Shown one piece after another: positions 45,301 to 56,378 of a DNA stretch of 64,000 nt. The stretch's first letter is position 1; every line of letters starts with the position of its first letter. A program made the translations under genes and the position numbers. Below the pieces are notes generated by a model that was not told where the DNA came from, did no database searches, and was given only the letters and a program-made list of their open reading frames with translations. The stretch is taken from positions 1 through 64,000 of the forward strand of contig JAHLKD010000090.1 of NCBI GenBank assembly GCA_025526935.1, written 5' to 3'. The DNA is from Cladochytrium replicatum (taxonomy: Eukaryota > Chytridiomycota > Chytridiomycetes > Cladochytriales > Cladochytriaceae).

Positions 45301-48300
45301 GCATTAACGCCATTGCTACTGGCTGGAACGACGAGACCTCCCGGTCCAACCGGGCTTACCACCCCCACATCACCGCGTAGCATCTCCCTGTACTGTTCGA
45401 GCCACTGTGAGCGCGCGAGACTCGCGATCGGAGAATCCTGGGGTTGGTTGATCGCAGTGTGCAGCACAGCTTCGGGAGGATGTCCCGCTAGTCGAAACCC
45501 GTGCACAAGCACGAAGTCCCTGAGGCTTGCCAAAACTTCACGCTCAGGCAAATCCGCAAGCGAAGAACTGCCACCGACCTCTCCCTCCGCAGCCTCCCAC
45601 GACATTGCTGTCTCAATGAGTGCTACCAAATCGTATGCCCATCCGGCTTTGATCGCAACGCACACGTTCTTGAAATCCTCGAGCCACTCAACGACGTCGT
45701 CGGTTTTCCCGGCTTTCAAAAGAAGTGGAACGCTGAGCGCCCATCTGCGTCGGTTCGGAGTAACCTCAGGTTTCGTGTCGACCAGAAGCGGTTGTGGAAA
45801 CGTCAGGCGGTACGCTCGTTGCTGTTTAGAGCCGGACCGGAAAGCCTTTTCATCGTAAGCCCAACGATCTGAGAACAAGTCTGCAAGCTGCCCGGCTAGG
45901 TACTGAAGTTGGCCTGGTGCGAGCATGTAGCGGTTACAAACTGCGTCGCAGAACTGCCTGTTTGTAAAGGTGACAACTGCTTCATCATCGAATAAGGTGG
46001 TGCGGACGAATCCCTTCAAAAGAGTCAATATCTGCCGAATGGCGTACTGCGGAACTCGACGGAATCCAACAGCTACTGACGACTAAATGGCAAAGCGGGA
46101 AAGTCAATCAAAACGGCAGAAATGAACTCAATTACGACTCCACCTTTGGCAAAGCACGATCCAAGAACTCGTCGTCGCAGCTCATCACATCCTCGAGCTC
46201 CCTTCGACTCAACCCGCCTCCACCAACCAAATAAGCTGCAGCAAGGTACCCAAGCGCTCGCTCAACAAATTGCGATCCGCAGGACCCCTCAATCATCTCC
46301 AGAAGGCGATCCAGGCAACCCTCAACAGTCCTCGGGAACCACCCCAGCTCCCCGATCTCAGCCATTCTCAGCGCCGAGAACACCATCATCGGCAAAACTT
46401 CCCGATCTCCATGCACGTCCCTAATCCCCTTCACAACAGCTTCTCCACTCTTCCCCGCCATCTTCTCCACCTCCTCCTTCGTCAAACCCGCCAGATTGAT
46501 CACTCGATCGCCTCCAACCCTCTTGACCAACGCATCGCACACAGCCCCGGGACGCGCCGACACCACCACAGTCGTATTCTGCGCGACCACAAGGGGCACC
46601 CACCCAACAACAGCCCCCACAGCCGCCGCACTCCCCGCGTTCCTCACCTCTTCAAGCGCATCCACGCCATCCACAATCAAAACCATTGGACGATGTCTCA
46701 CCTCCGCACACTGCTCCTCGATCCACCGCGTCAGCCTGTGCACTTCTGTCGGCACATGCCCACCGCCGCGCTTCGCCGTCCCAGCAGGCAGCACCCGTGC
46801 AATCTGCGTCGCGATCCCATGCAACAATCCCCTAAGCGTTGAACTCCCCGACGTCGCCCCAACAATCCTATGTATCACCGCCGCGTTTGGATGCACCTCC
46901 ATCGCAACCTCCACAGCCTTTGCAAGCGTCGCAGTCTTCCCGCTCCCCGGATCCCCGACAACAACCCACAGTCTCCCCCGCCCGCCTCCGTCTCCAAACG
47001 ACATCGAGAAAACCTCCCTGCGTAGTTTCGAAAGCGTCGCCTCGCGTCCCACAAACCCAACAACGTCCTCCCACACCCGTCTCCGCATCTCCATAAGCTC
47101 CCGTACAATCGGATCCATATCAAGCACGCTCCCAGGTCCAACTCCAGACCCAACCTCGTCGTCCTCCCCAAGCGTCATCCCGGCGTCCCGTGCCTTCCAA
47201 AACTCGACAAGATGCGCACAAAGCGAGTGCGCGACATCGTCGCAGAGCTGGCGGATATACTCCCGGGCAAAGCTGTCGCGCGTCGGATCCAGCCCGCCGA
47301 ATTGCGAGCGCCATGCGACGTTGTAGTTTCCAACGAGGTTCGCGCTTGGGATGCGGGCGTACAGCTCCTCGAGTGAGCGGGCAGCGTCGTCGTCGAGCTG
47401 GATAGGGTCAGACGTTGATAATTCCGCGAGTGGACTCAGATGGTCCACGGCCGTCGCAGCGAGGGCTTTGACTTTGGGGTCGGAAGACGAAAGCTCGCTC
47501 AACAATCCCGCATCGAAACTGCGTCTGCGAAACATTCATGTCAAAAGTTGCTCAAAAACGGGAATCTGACTTTCTCGTTACCTGACGGCGAAAAATCGAT
47601 TCTGTGACTTGGCGCCCTCCTTCTTCGCTCCCAAACCGTCAAGCGCAACCTCGACCTCCTCGCCAAGCAGCGACCGCCCACCAAGCTTGCACAATGCCTT
47701 AAACTCCTCCGAAAGGCCCCCGCCTCCAGCGGCGGCTTTCGCAAAAACATTTCGCAGTCTCGCAACCTCCTCCGTCCATGCCGTTGCGATGGCATGGCGC
47801 TCGGTAGGAGGCAGGGATCCCAAGTGTGTGGTGCTGTTCGCGTATCGTTCGGGGATGGCACGTACGGTGTAGGGTAACCCTGCGGTTGTTGGTGGAACGT
47901 ACCACGCGTTCAGTAGATCGAGGTCCGACGCAGCGAGGCCAGTTGAAGAGGTGAGAATGGCAAAATCTCCCGATTGAATCGAAGATGGCAGAATGCGTGT
48001 GCTGGATGCAAAATCAACATGAGCAAGAGCTAAAAACGATTCAAAAAAAGGAATTAAGTCAACACACCCGTATTTGTTTCCTAAACATATCAACCAGATA
48101 GAAATATTTGTGAGACTCATTGGTAAAGGAATGACCAAAAACAGACATACCTAATAGACAAATAAACGCGGGTCCTTGCGACGACTCGATCGCATCGCGA
48201 AGCTCTCTGATCGCCTCCTCACGGATCATCTGTTCCTGTAATCCGCCGTGGAATGGATCCCCTTTTGCGAGCTCGTCTCGTGTATCTGCTCGCCTACCAA

Positions 48301-48903
48301 AAAATAATAACTCAATGAGTAATCTCTTCTTAGCGATGATATGCTCTGCAATTCCTCACAAGTCAATGACTTGTAGTTCGTGGCCGGTCAAACGGCACAA
48401 GTGGTCCATGAAGGGAAATACATCGGCCTTTAATGCTCTGAATAACGACATTGATTAGTCCCAAGAAAAGTTACGACGCATTCATCGAAATCCGCATCGC
48501 TCACCGAACTTCCCAGTCAGCATCTAGAACAACGGCAATCAATCGTGTCCCAACAACAACCCTCTGTTGGTCTCCACATGCACTCACCTCCATACGCATA
48601 AGAAACATAGACCTTCACAACCTTCTTCCTGACCGCGGACGGGGCACCCGCGTCCCCAGGCTTCCCTCCCAAACTGCCCGCGAGCAACTTGCGGTAGCTC
48701 TGGTTACTATTCATCAGCGAGGCAGAGTAGTCCAGATGAGCCTTTGAGAACGCAACGACCGAAGCGCGGTCGGGGTACTTTTGGAACGGCGAGCCATCTG
48801 CGAGGGGTTGCGGGGTGGTGGCGGGTGAGGACGTGTGGACGTCAGTGGAGCGGAGGATTCGGTGTGTCACGGAGCGTTTGAATACATCTGTTGCGGAATG
48901 CAT
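39379..48903 (-). CDS. Giant NLR-like STAND protein: DUF4062-like, NACHT, WD40, SPRY, ankyrin-like, SPRY
   Basis: A 12-exon model stays in frame and gives 2,952 residues: complement(join(39379..39856,39905..39999,40053..41337,41397..41527,41583..46082,46144..47524,47582..48001,48068..48080,48151..48293,48360..48437,48505..48523,48588..48903)). The N-terminus (VKVYVSYAYGDADWEVRALK, then AFICLLGNKYG) resembles the DUF4062 region of NWD1/NPHP3-type proteins. A NACHT-type NTPase follows (Walker A GDPGSGKT near residue 520; Walker B MVLIVDGVDAL near 605). Then come a winged-helix-like linker, a long WD40 region (VEAVWSPDGRTLMTAAADGSARVWEM) and a SPRY domain across exons 8-10 (LAIGVAT, VFGCGVKPSANTVFFTRNG). 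Ankyrin-like units (AVRFLLKCAPDLNLKG, EVRLLLDHGA) lead to a second SPRY (GWIAVGVSDG, VSVYFTLNG). STAND proteins are ATP-driven switches in immunity, self-recognition or cell death. That role is inferred. Confidence 0.85.
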
Positions 48904-49318
48904 GATTATTTGCGATCAATGGAATTGGGGTCAGAGAAGAGGAAAGAGCTGGGGTCTGTAGTTGAGTGGCACCTCGAGCGGATGGATCAGGGGTCACGGA
49001 CACCATTCTGACGTCTGACGTATGTAACGCAGGCTCTACAGCGGCAGATTATCTGTAGCACGGCGAATGCAAGCGATTCAATTCAGATGCAGCCCAGCGA
49101 TCCCAAAGGTTTGCGGCTCGCACTCGCCTTGCGATGTGGGAACACACGAAGATTTTAGGGGCACGAAATGTTGAAATATTTCAACGAAATACTGAAACAC
49201 TGGAATGCTGAATACTGGAAAGCAGAGCTGTTTGTATTTCTGTCCATCGTGCTGTGTCTTATTGTCTTATTGCTTATTGTCTTATTGCATAGGAGGCATA
49301 TGGCCATTGTGCTGTGTC
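48904..49318. other. Intergenic region with short tandem repeats
   Basis: This lies between the NLR-like gene start and the end of the next minus-strand gene. TTGTGCTGTGTCTTA occurs twice (about 49247 and 49307), and TTATTGTC/TTATTGC units are repeated between them. No gene is seen; the NLR promoter should lie at its left end. Confidence 0.45.
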
Positions 49319-50375
49319 TTAAGCTGGGCAACCCGCGGAATGCGAAAAGTACACAATGTGGTTGCACAAGTTTGCAGCTTTATCCTCCGTTACTTCGGCA
49401 CGAACAAACGTCGGTGCAGATCCCGTCACGGTCGCCGAGCAAAGAATCACAATCGTAGCCTGCCGATTGCAAAACACACTCGTCTGTGCGCCAAAGGTTA
49501 ACTGCAGGCCGTCCGTCCCATTGACGGAAACCGCCGCCGACGAACTCGACGTCACAACACCGATACCATATGCATTCGGATTCAACAGCACAAGGTTCAC
49601 TTCCAAGATGCACAACACAACGTTGCCCTGCGCGCAGTAGTTGAACAGGTACGGCGGATTCGGAAACTTGCGCTCCGAAATCGACAGCGACCTTCCAAAC
49701 ACCACGTGGTACTCGTATCCACTGTCCGGGAATACGGCAACGCTGTCTTGGAGTGGAGCGAGGTTGTATGTGCGTGCTGGATTGTTTGCGGGTTTGATGA
49801 TGGGGTCTATTAGGATAGCGCCGTTCGAGAGGGTTGTTGGGTAAACCGTTCCGACGGTGCCTGATGGAACGGCCGCTGTATTTGTTTGAGTGTTGGCAGA
49901 GGTTGTTGATGTGGCTAGTGATGTCGTTGTTGTTGGAGTTGCCGATGTTCCTGGTCCACCGTTTCCATTCGCTAGGGTTCTACTGTTTATAGACACCAAA
50001 ATGGCTATGGGCGCAATGATGGCTGCCAATACAACAACACCGCCTGCAAAGAGTGTCAAGACATGTCGTTCCAAGACCAGCGCCCTACTCACCTATAACA
50101 ATGACCCACTTAAAACGCTGCCAAACCGACTTTGTATTGCGATTGCTGCTAGGATTCCCGTCCGCAAAGGGCACGAATATCGGCGGTGGGTGAAGAGGAA
50201 AGTACAACTGCTGGGGGTTGATTTCGTTGACCAGAGTGCTCGTTCCGTCCGACGAGTTTCCGGCGGTGTTTTCCCTGAGCAGCACGACGCCCTCTGGGTT
50301 GTTCAGCAGCACTACCCCTCTCGCAGTCCCCGTCGCAGTCCCTCGCTCGCTCTCCGTCGTTGTCGATGTGGACAT
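49319..50375 (-). CDS. Single-pass membrane protein with extracellular Cys-containing domain, paralogue A
   Basis: The model complement(join(49319..50043,50093..50375)) gives 335 residues. A cytoplasmic-looking N-terminus (GVVLLNNPEGVVLLREN, Pro-rich before the helix) is followed by one transmembrane helix (VIVIGGGVVVLAAIIAPIAI, interrupted by the intron). A Thr/Ser-rich stalk and a domain with YPTTLSNGAILIDPIIKP, then GYEYHVVFGRSLSISER, follow; late cysteines end CNHIVYFSHSAGCPA. Its paralogue at 50603 shares all of these in the same order. Topology looks type II with an outer C-terminal domain. I recognise no named family. The 5' untranslated region has ATCAAA repeats ending directly at the ATG. 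Confidence 0.75.
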
Positions 50376-50602
50376 TTTGATTTTGATTTTGATTTTGATG
50401 ACGGAAGTTTTTTGGGTGTCTGAAGCAAAAAAATAGGATTAAAAATACGAAATACTCGAATGTTTTGTTGGTATCTGTTGATGATGAGATGATACTGGTG
50501 ATGTGAATGTTGTTTGCATTCGCAGACTGGTCTGACTTTCTTTAGTACTTCCCCCTTTAACGTTTGCCTTCATAGCAAATTTTGATCAATTTTGATCGCA
50601 AA
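50376..50602. promoter_or_regulatory. 227-bp divergent promoter between paralogues A and B
   Basis: Start codons of the two paralogues face away from each other. The strand-symmetric feature is a run of TTTTGA units next to each start (50374-50400 and 50577-50598). No clear TATA box is seen. The head-to-head layout suggests an inverted duplication that kept a shared control region. Confidence 0.5.
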
Positions 50603-51694
50603 ATGCTTCAGTCCAGCTCAAAAGACTTGCTGAGCTCGAGCTCTCAATCGACCCATCATGCTCAAGAAAACTCCAGCAGTGCTTCGCTGGCTTATTCGCC
50701 TCCGCGAGACAACGAATACCGACCACAGGGTGTCGTCCTGCTCAAGGACGGTTATCACAACACCAAAAACGAGTATTTCTACCCCCCGATTCCACCACCA
50801 CCTCAAGGTTTCACCCCACCTGACAATAGACCTCTTTGGAAGCGACGGAAGTGGTTGGTCATTGGTACAGCGATTGAAGTATTCACCCCAATGCTTTCTC
50901 AAAGTCTCACTCTTTCTTTCGAGCAGCCTCTGCAATCGGTGTGGTCCTGGTCCTCGCCGCAATCATCGTCCCAACCTCCCTCTTTGTCTCCCTCAACAAC
51001 CGCATCAACTCCCCGCAGAACAGCGCTACAACCTCCAATGTCCCAACCCGGTCCTCCACCCCTTCGACTCTCTCTCCTACTCCTGCTCCCTCGGCTACAA
51101 CCTACCCAATAACCCTCTCGAACGGCTCCACCCTCCTCGATCCCATCATCCGGCCCTCAAATAACCCGTCCCTGACCTTCAACCTCTCTACAATCCAAAA
51201 GTCCGTCGCAGTCTTCAACGACAACGGCTACGAGTACCGCGTCGCCTTCGCACGTAGTTTGTCCACGATCGAACGTTCAGCGCCAAACCCGCCCATCAAA
51301 ACCAACTACTGCGAGGGCCTGAATGTCGTCATGTGTCATCTGGAAGTGCAGGGTGTCGCAACAAACCCGTACGCATACCCGGGCGGATCCCTTACATCCC
51401 TGGAGTGGAGCGCAGTCACCGTCGATACGATCCAGGGATTGCGAATGTCCTTTGGTGAGTAGTTCAGCACAAAAAAGGAACCAGTTGTTGCACGTTTGTT
51501 TATTTTGTTTTCTTTTTTTAAAAGGACCGGCTCTGAGCATTTATTGCAGGCGCACCGTGTCGATCTTTGTGCTGTGTTCGGCGAGCACGGTCGCCGCACC
51601 GACGTTCAATAAGAATAATGTCACAGTGAATCAGATTGCCGGAACGTGCAACTACGACATCTCTTTTTTCCACGCAAGTGGGTGTCCGGTGTGA
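50603..51694 (+). CDS. Single-pass membrane protein, paralogue B
   Basis: The model join(50603..50864,50927..51454,51525..51694) gives 319 residues. The ATG at 50603 is used because the upstream in-frame codon is TTG. It matches paralogue A along its length: GVVLLKDGYHNT, a helix (AIGVVLVLAAIIVPTSLFV), Ser/Thr stalk, YPITLSNGSTLLDPIIRPSN, GYEYRVAFARSLSTIER, and CNYDISFFHASGCPV at the end. The first intron sits at the same place (after the last residues before the membrane helix) and phase as in A. The second intron, 70 nt, is absent from A, where the same residues are contiguous. Function unknown. Confidence 0.75.
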
Positions 51695-51927
51695 AGGTAC
51701 AACTGTACCCGCCCCAGGTTTACTTTCCGTTAGTTCCGATGCTTCAATTTGTTTGGGATTTATCATCTCTGGAATACAAATATACATGGCAAAAGCTTTT
51801 ATAAGATTCTTTTTTGATTCAAACATCGTAATTTTTTCGAACTCAATTTTGCAAATGGCTGCCGCCATTTCTCCCAGATCAGCCCTTCCACAGATCACGT
51901 TTCCCACACATACGATCGACACCACCC

Positions 51928-53250
51928 ATGCCGCCAACGCTCGCTGATCTCCCGTCCGAGCTCCTCCTCCGCATCCTCAGTCTTCTCGCTCCCGATCCAC
52001 TCTCCCAGCTCCGTTTTGCCGCCCTATGCAAATTCCACACACACCAACGACGCATCGTCAGCATCCTCCACGCTTCTCCCCTCGCCCTCGCATTCACAGA
52101 CGCCGAGCTGCACCTCCTCACCTTCCTTCGCTCCAGCGGATTCATCTATACGCTCATCGAACACGTGTCACATTGCCCACCACCTACCGTCCCGCAATGG
52201 TGGATCTCTTCCGGAGCCTCGATGCAGTGGTGGCAGACCGCGATCATCCAGGCTTGCGCACGCGGTGATACCCCTGTCCTCAACTGGTGGACCGAGTGCG
52301 GACTCGCGGTCAAGTGGAGATCCTGGATCGATTCGCACAGCTACAGAAACACTTTTCAAACAGACTGGCCCATGGACATTGCGAGTCAACATGGGCATAC
52401 CCATATTTTGGAGTGGTGGAAATCAAGCGGTCTCGAGCTCGTGTGGACCGAAAAGGCAATGGACGCGGCGAGCACCATGGGCCACGTTGACGTTCTGGAG
52501 TGGTGGAAAGCAAGCGGGTTTCATCTCAGTTGGTCATCGTGGGCCATAGATCACGCAAGTCAGAACGGTAATATTCTCGTATTGGAGTGGTGGAAAGAAA
52601 GCGGTTTGGAGTGCAAGTATTCCACGTCATCGATGGACAGTGCAAGCAGAAATGGACACGTTCACGTCCTGGAATGGTGGAAAACGAGCGAATTGGAGTG
52701 CAAGTATTCTGAGGCTGCCATGAACAATGCAAGCATTCACGGACACATTCGGATTTTGGATTGGTGGAGGGTAAACTCACCGCAGAGCAAACAGCGATGT
52801 TTGACAACTACAAGTGACGAAGTCATCGGATGTTGGAACGTGATTCATCAACAAAATGCCAGCACCAATTCGTCATGCTTGTATACTGCAGCTGCAATGG
52901 ACATTGCTAGTCGTGATTCTCAACTTGCAGTATTGGAATGGTGGAAGAACAGTGGTCTCGAATGCAAATACTCAGAGTCGGCCATGTATCATGCAAGCTG
53001 CTGCGGGCAAATTGAGGTGCTAGAATGGTGGAAATGCAGTGGGCTGCCATGCAAATACACAGCTTCAGCCATGGACGATGCCAACAGTTGTGAGATACTG
53101 GAATGGTGGACAAAAAGTGGTTTGGAGCTGAAGTTCACGCTCAATGCCGTTGAAAAAGCAAAGACTTTTAGGCGGGTGGAGCTATTAGAGTGGTGGGAAT
53201 TGAGCTGTCTTATGAAGAAGCAGTATAAGCTATTGCACTGGCTGTTTTAA
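51928..53250 (+). CDS. F-box protein with ten LEWWK ankyrin-like repeats, intact
   Basis: A single-exon gene of 440 residues. An F-box-like start (TLADLPSELLLRILSLLAPD, residues 4-23) is followed by a helical stretch. About ten units then follow the pattern AMDxASxNGHVxVLEWWKxSGLE with spacing near 34-35 residues. Spacing is perturbed once, by an insertion near residues 285-310 (SKQRC to SSCLYT). The unit resembles the ankyrin form with a conserved WLH and AMDxAA seen in amoebae and oomycetes, but with WW in place of WL. An F-box would link it to an SCF ubiquitin ligase, and the repeats would choose substrates; this is inferred from architecture. It is the only undamaged copy in the window and gives the reference for the decayed ones. 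Confidence 0.8.
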   Translation: MPPTLADLPSELLLRILSLLAPDPLSQLRFAALCKFHTHQRRIVSILHASPLALAFTDAELHLLTFLRSSGFIYTLIEHVSHCPPPTVPQWWISSGASMQWWQTAIIQACARGDTPVLNWWTECGLAVKWRSWIDSHSYRNTFQTDWPMDIASQHGHTHILEWWKSSGLELVWTEKAMDAASTMGHVDVLEWWKASGFHLSWSSWAIDHASQNGNILVLEWWKESGLECKYSTSSMDSASRNGHVHVLEWWKTSELECKYSEAAMNNASIHGHIRILDWWRVNSPQSKQRCLTTTSDEVIGCWNVIHQQNASTNSSCLYTAAAMDIASRDSQLAVLEWWKNSGLECKYSESAMYHASCCGQIEVLEWWKCSGLPCKYTASAMDDANSCEILEWWTKSGLELKFTLNAVEKAKTFRRVELLEWWELSCLMKKQYKLLHWLF

Positions 53251-53599
53251 TGTCATTGCAATGCCCCACTATTTATTTCTTGAATCTGTACCAACCATAT
53301 ACAAATCTTGACTCTCCCATTCAAAGAGTAAAGAAAATCACTCGTTGAAAACTTGGACCCTTCAAGGCGATTATGCACGGAAACTGTTTACTGAAAGACA
53401 GACATGTTGCAAACAAATAACAGGCTAAAAAACAAACTGAACTTTACTGCAGACAACTAACAATACAGAATAAGCCTCTGAAAAAAGATAACTGTCAGCT
53501 CAAATCAATAAATGGTCATGTGCTAAGGCCATAACCACAGAAGATTGTTGTTAAGCAATCCAAATTCTTTTATCCCACCAACTCAAAGCGAGTTGTCAT
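53251..53599. other. Spacer, no gene seen
   Basis: An AT-rich stretch between convergent family members. CCAAACAATTCTTTT-like and AATAAATGG elements are the only notable content; no reading frame is convincing. Confidence 0.3.
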
Positions 53600-54690
53600 G
53601 TTGATACTTGAGTTTCAATCCACTGCTCTTCTGCCAACTAAGTTTTCTTTGTGTCACTACTAGTTTCCATAGCTAATGTTGAGTACTTGCATTAAAGTCC
53701 ACGATTCTTCCACCATTCCAAGAGATTATGATGCAGCTGAGCTTGCATTGTTCATTATATAGTCTGTATTCAAGCACTCCAAACCACTATTCTTCCACCA
53801 GCGAAATAGCCATTGCAACTTGCTTTCATCTTGTATAGTGTATGTGAATGATAGTGTGCTGTGTCTAGTACTTCTACACAAATACCAATACTGCCATCAT
53901 TCATAGAATGCACTGTGTATTTGCATTCACCCACCATTCTAGACAGTTAACATGCCAGTATTGCTGCACTTCTGCGTGTCCACTGCCTCATGCGGGTACT
54001 TGCATTCCAATCCACTTTTTCTCCACCATTCCAATAATTAAATTTGTGCAGGTTTCATATTGTTCGTCCACGCTTCCTTAGCTTCACTAGTATGCTCCGC
54101 TGATGGGAAATATGGTGAATGTCAGTCTCCATACAACCAGACTCTGTAAGACCCGCTCGCTGTTCCCTCCACTAGCATAGTTCATTGAAAGTTTAGTGTA
54201 CAGGCATATTGGGCCCCTGTATTTCCACCAATCAAGCACTTTGAGTTGAGCTTTGCAGCTTGCCATATTCGTTGCATCAAACCACTGTTTTGCCACCAAC
54301 TCAACACATTGACATGCCCATGCTCGCTTTTCATAATGGCATAGTGCAAATACAAGCAATCCAATCCGCACTTTCCACCACTCCAAAACTTTGTCATTGG
54401 TCGACGAGTCGGGTATTTGTACTAGCTCCTTGCATACAAAGACATGTACGACACCAATGAATGAGTGACAAGAGCTTACCGTTTTCACAAAAGAAGAAGG
54501 GACGGGAGGTAGCACAACCGCAAACATAATTCCCAGGGCATTCATTGCGGCTAAAGTGGCAGCAGAACGCTCGTCGCTCGCCGCGATAATGTGGAGTATC
54601 CTCAGTCCATGCTCGATCAAGCACCGCTAGTCCGAGAGACGAACGCCAATGCACCCAAAACCATTGCGTATGTGCTAAAGCCATCAAATT
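53600..54690 (-). pseudogene. Heavily decayed LEWWK-repeat gene
   Basis: Reading leftward, repeat cores survive as KVLEWWKVR (54390), KVLDWWKYRG (54235), RWWKNSGLEC then MNNAS (53800-53750) and WWKNRGL (about 53700). They are separated by stops and frame changes. The upstream part (to 54690) may be the old N-terminal region, but no F-box is recognisable. It converges on the intact copy at 51928. Confidence 0.6.
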
Positions 54691-55129
54691 TTATGTACTT
54701 CCAAAGCTGTACTGCTGGTTTTCGTGGTTGAAAACAGCGTCGCGGAGCGGTTCCTTCTTACCGCTGAGCATTGCGGACACGGAGACTGGTACACTTGTGG
54801 AAGCCCATGCAACTTAACGGAAGTTCGGCTTCGTGGATCCAACAACGCGATAATGATGCTCATCCGAACCGAGTCGGCACAAACGGTCATCGGTGGGAAG
54901 GTCCAGCGAACGGCGGAGAGTAAACTACACTGTTGATGATCAGAACCTGATTTGGGGATTGGGTATCACATATGGATATCATGGCTTTGGATGTTGCGGC
55001 AACAGCATGCACTTTCGCCCTGTTCGGGATGCTTCTGCGAGCTACGGCGTCAGGGCAGTTCACGGATGAAGATCTCCGAAATTTGGATCTTTGATCCATC
55101 CAGCTTTGGCGGTTCTATTCACCACTGCA

Positions 55130-55395
55130 AACGACAGTGGGGGGTTTACATCAATATTCTGAACTGGATCAAGTCAAATGGGGCAGGGGCCAATAATGTC
55201 ATGAATGTTGCGAGTCGTCACGAATATGTATTCATACTCGATTGGTGGGTACTCAACACATCAGAACGCAACTATTCGAAAGAGTCTATCCAGAATGGGC
55301 ACGTTCAGGTTTTGGATTGGTGGCAGAACATTGGGGGTTGTCAATCAAATGTTCAGAGTTTCCCATGGACGAAGCAACTGCAAATGGCCAAGTGA
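55130..55395 (+). pseudogene. LEWWK-repeat fragment
   Basis: Two to three repeat cores in one plus frame (INILNWIKSNGAGANN, then FILDWWVLN, then VQVLDWWQNIGG) end at a TGA at 55393. There is no start or F-box. The sequence before it, to about 54950, has no clear continuation. It is the fifth locus of this family in the window. Confidence 0.55.
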
Positions 55396-56378
55396 CGTCA
55401 CTCGTATCTTGTCTGGATTCTACATCCAACGAACTGTTGAGTGAACTCACAATCCTACCGATTCGTGAAGTCTCACCATCTGAGGATACGTTTCTCGCCT
55501 TACGAGCATGTCCAAGTGATTCATAATTGGCGGAGTGCATTAGGCACCCACGCCATGCGAAAAGCGATCCCCCGCCAATTTGATGATCTTCTTGACTTAT
55601 GTGGGTGACGGTGCTGACCTTTAGGCTTACCTTCTTGATGCAAGACTGGTTTGCCGCGTAGATAGTATCTGTACTATTCCTGTCTAACAAAATTGAACAC
55701 AAATACTTCGCTGAGCTTCAAATCTTCTCAATCCAAGATCAATGGCTGCTAGCGGTTGATCTTACTGGAACTAACAGCTGTCAGCCTGTCAAACTCCGAA
55801 TTTATCTTGAATGAGCACCATGGGGATGCTCAATGGACCCGTGCAACTGTGCACTGCGGGAGATAAAGCAGTTTTTGGATTTTTTGGTTCTCAATGGCTT
55901 TGGAAAGGAAACCATCAACAGGATTGCCAGAGAATTAAGGCAAAAGAGTGCTCCATATGTATACACTCATGGGATCAATCGTTGAATGTAAAAGCAGACT
56001 ATTTCTTTAAGTTCAAGGAGTCTGTGGGCCGTCCAAAGTATTGAACTTTATTTTCGTTGGCCGTTTGTTTCATCTTGACGACGGTGAGCAATCTTGAGTT
56101 TTTCGTATTTTGACAAAATAGAAGCTATTCAAGGTTTCGTGATCATGCTAGTCGAGGAAGTGTAATCACCAAAGCTGATTCGAGTACAGAGCTGTTATCA
56201 TAAAAGTGTTTGTGCTTGCAGGTTTGACTCTGACTATACGGCATTCTAGGTTCTGACCTCAATCCCACTTACATGTGTACTTGCGACCAAATGCGAAACG
56301 AAATGCACACCCCCACATGGAATACATAACACACAGTAGATTCCATTACTTGTCATTGCGACGATTAAATTCATTCTA
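55396..56378. other. Unassigned region with one short coding-like frame
   Basis: A plus frame at about 55850-55989 reads IKQFLDFLVLNGFGKETINR, then ARELRQKSAPYVYTHG, and stops with TGA. It looks like the C-terminus of a helical protein, but upstream exons were not found. The rest is AT-rich without features. Confidence 0.3.
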
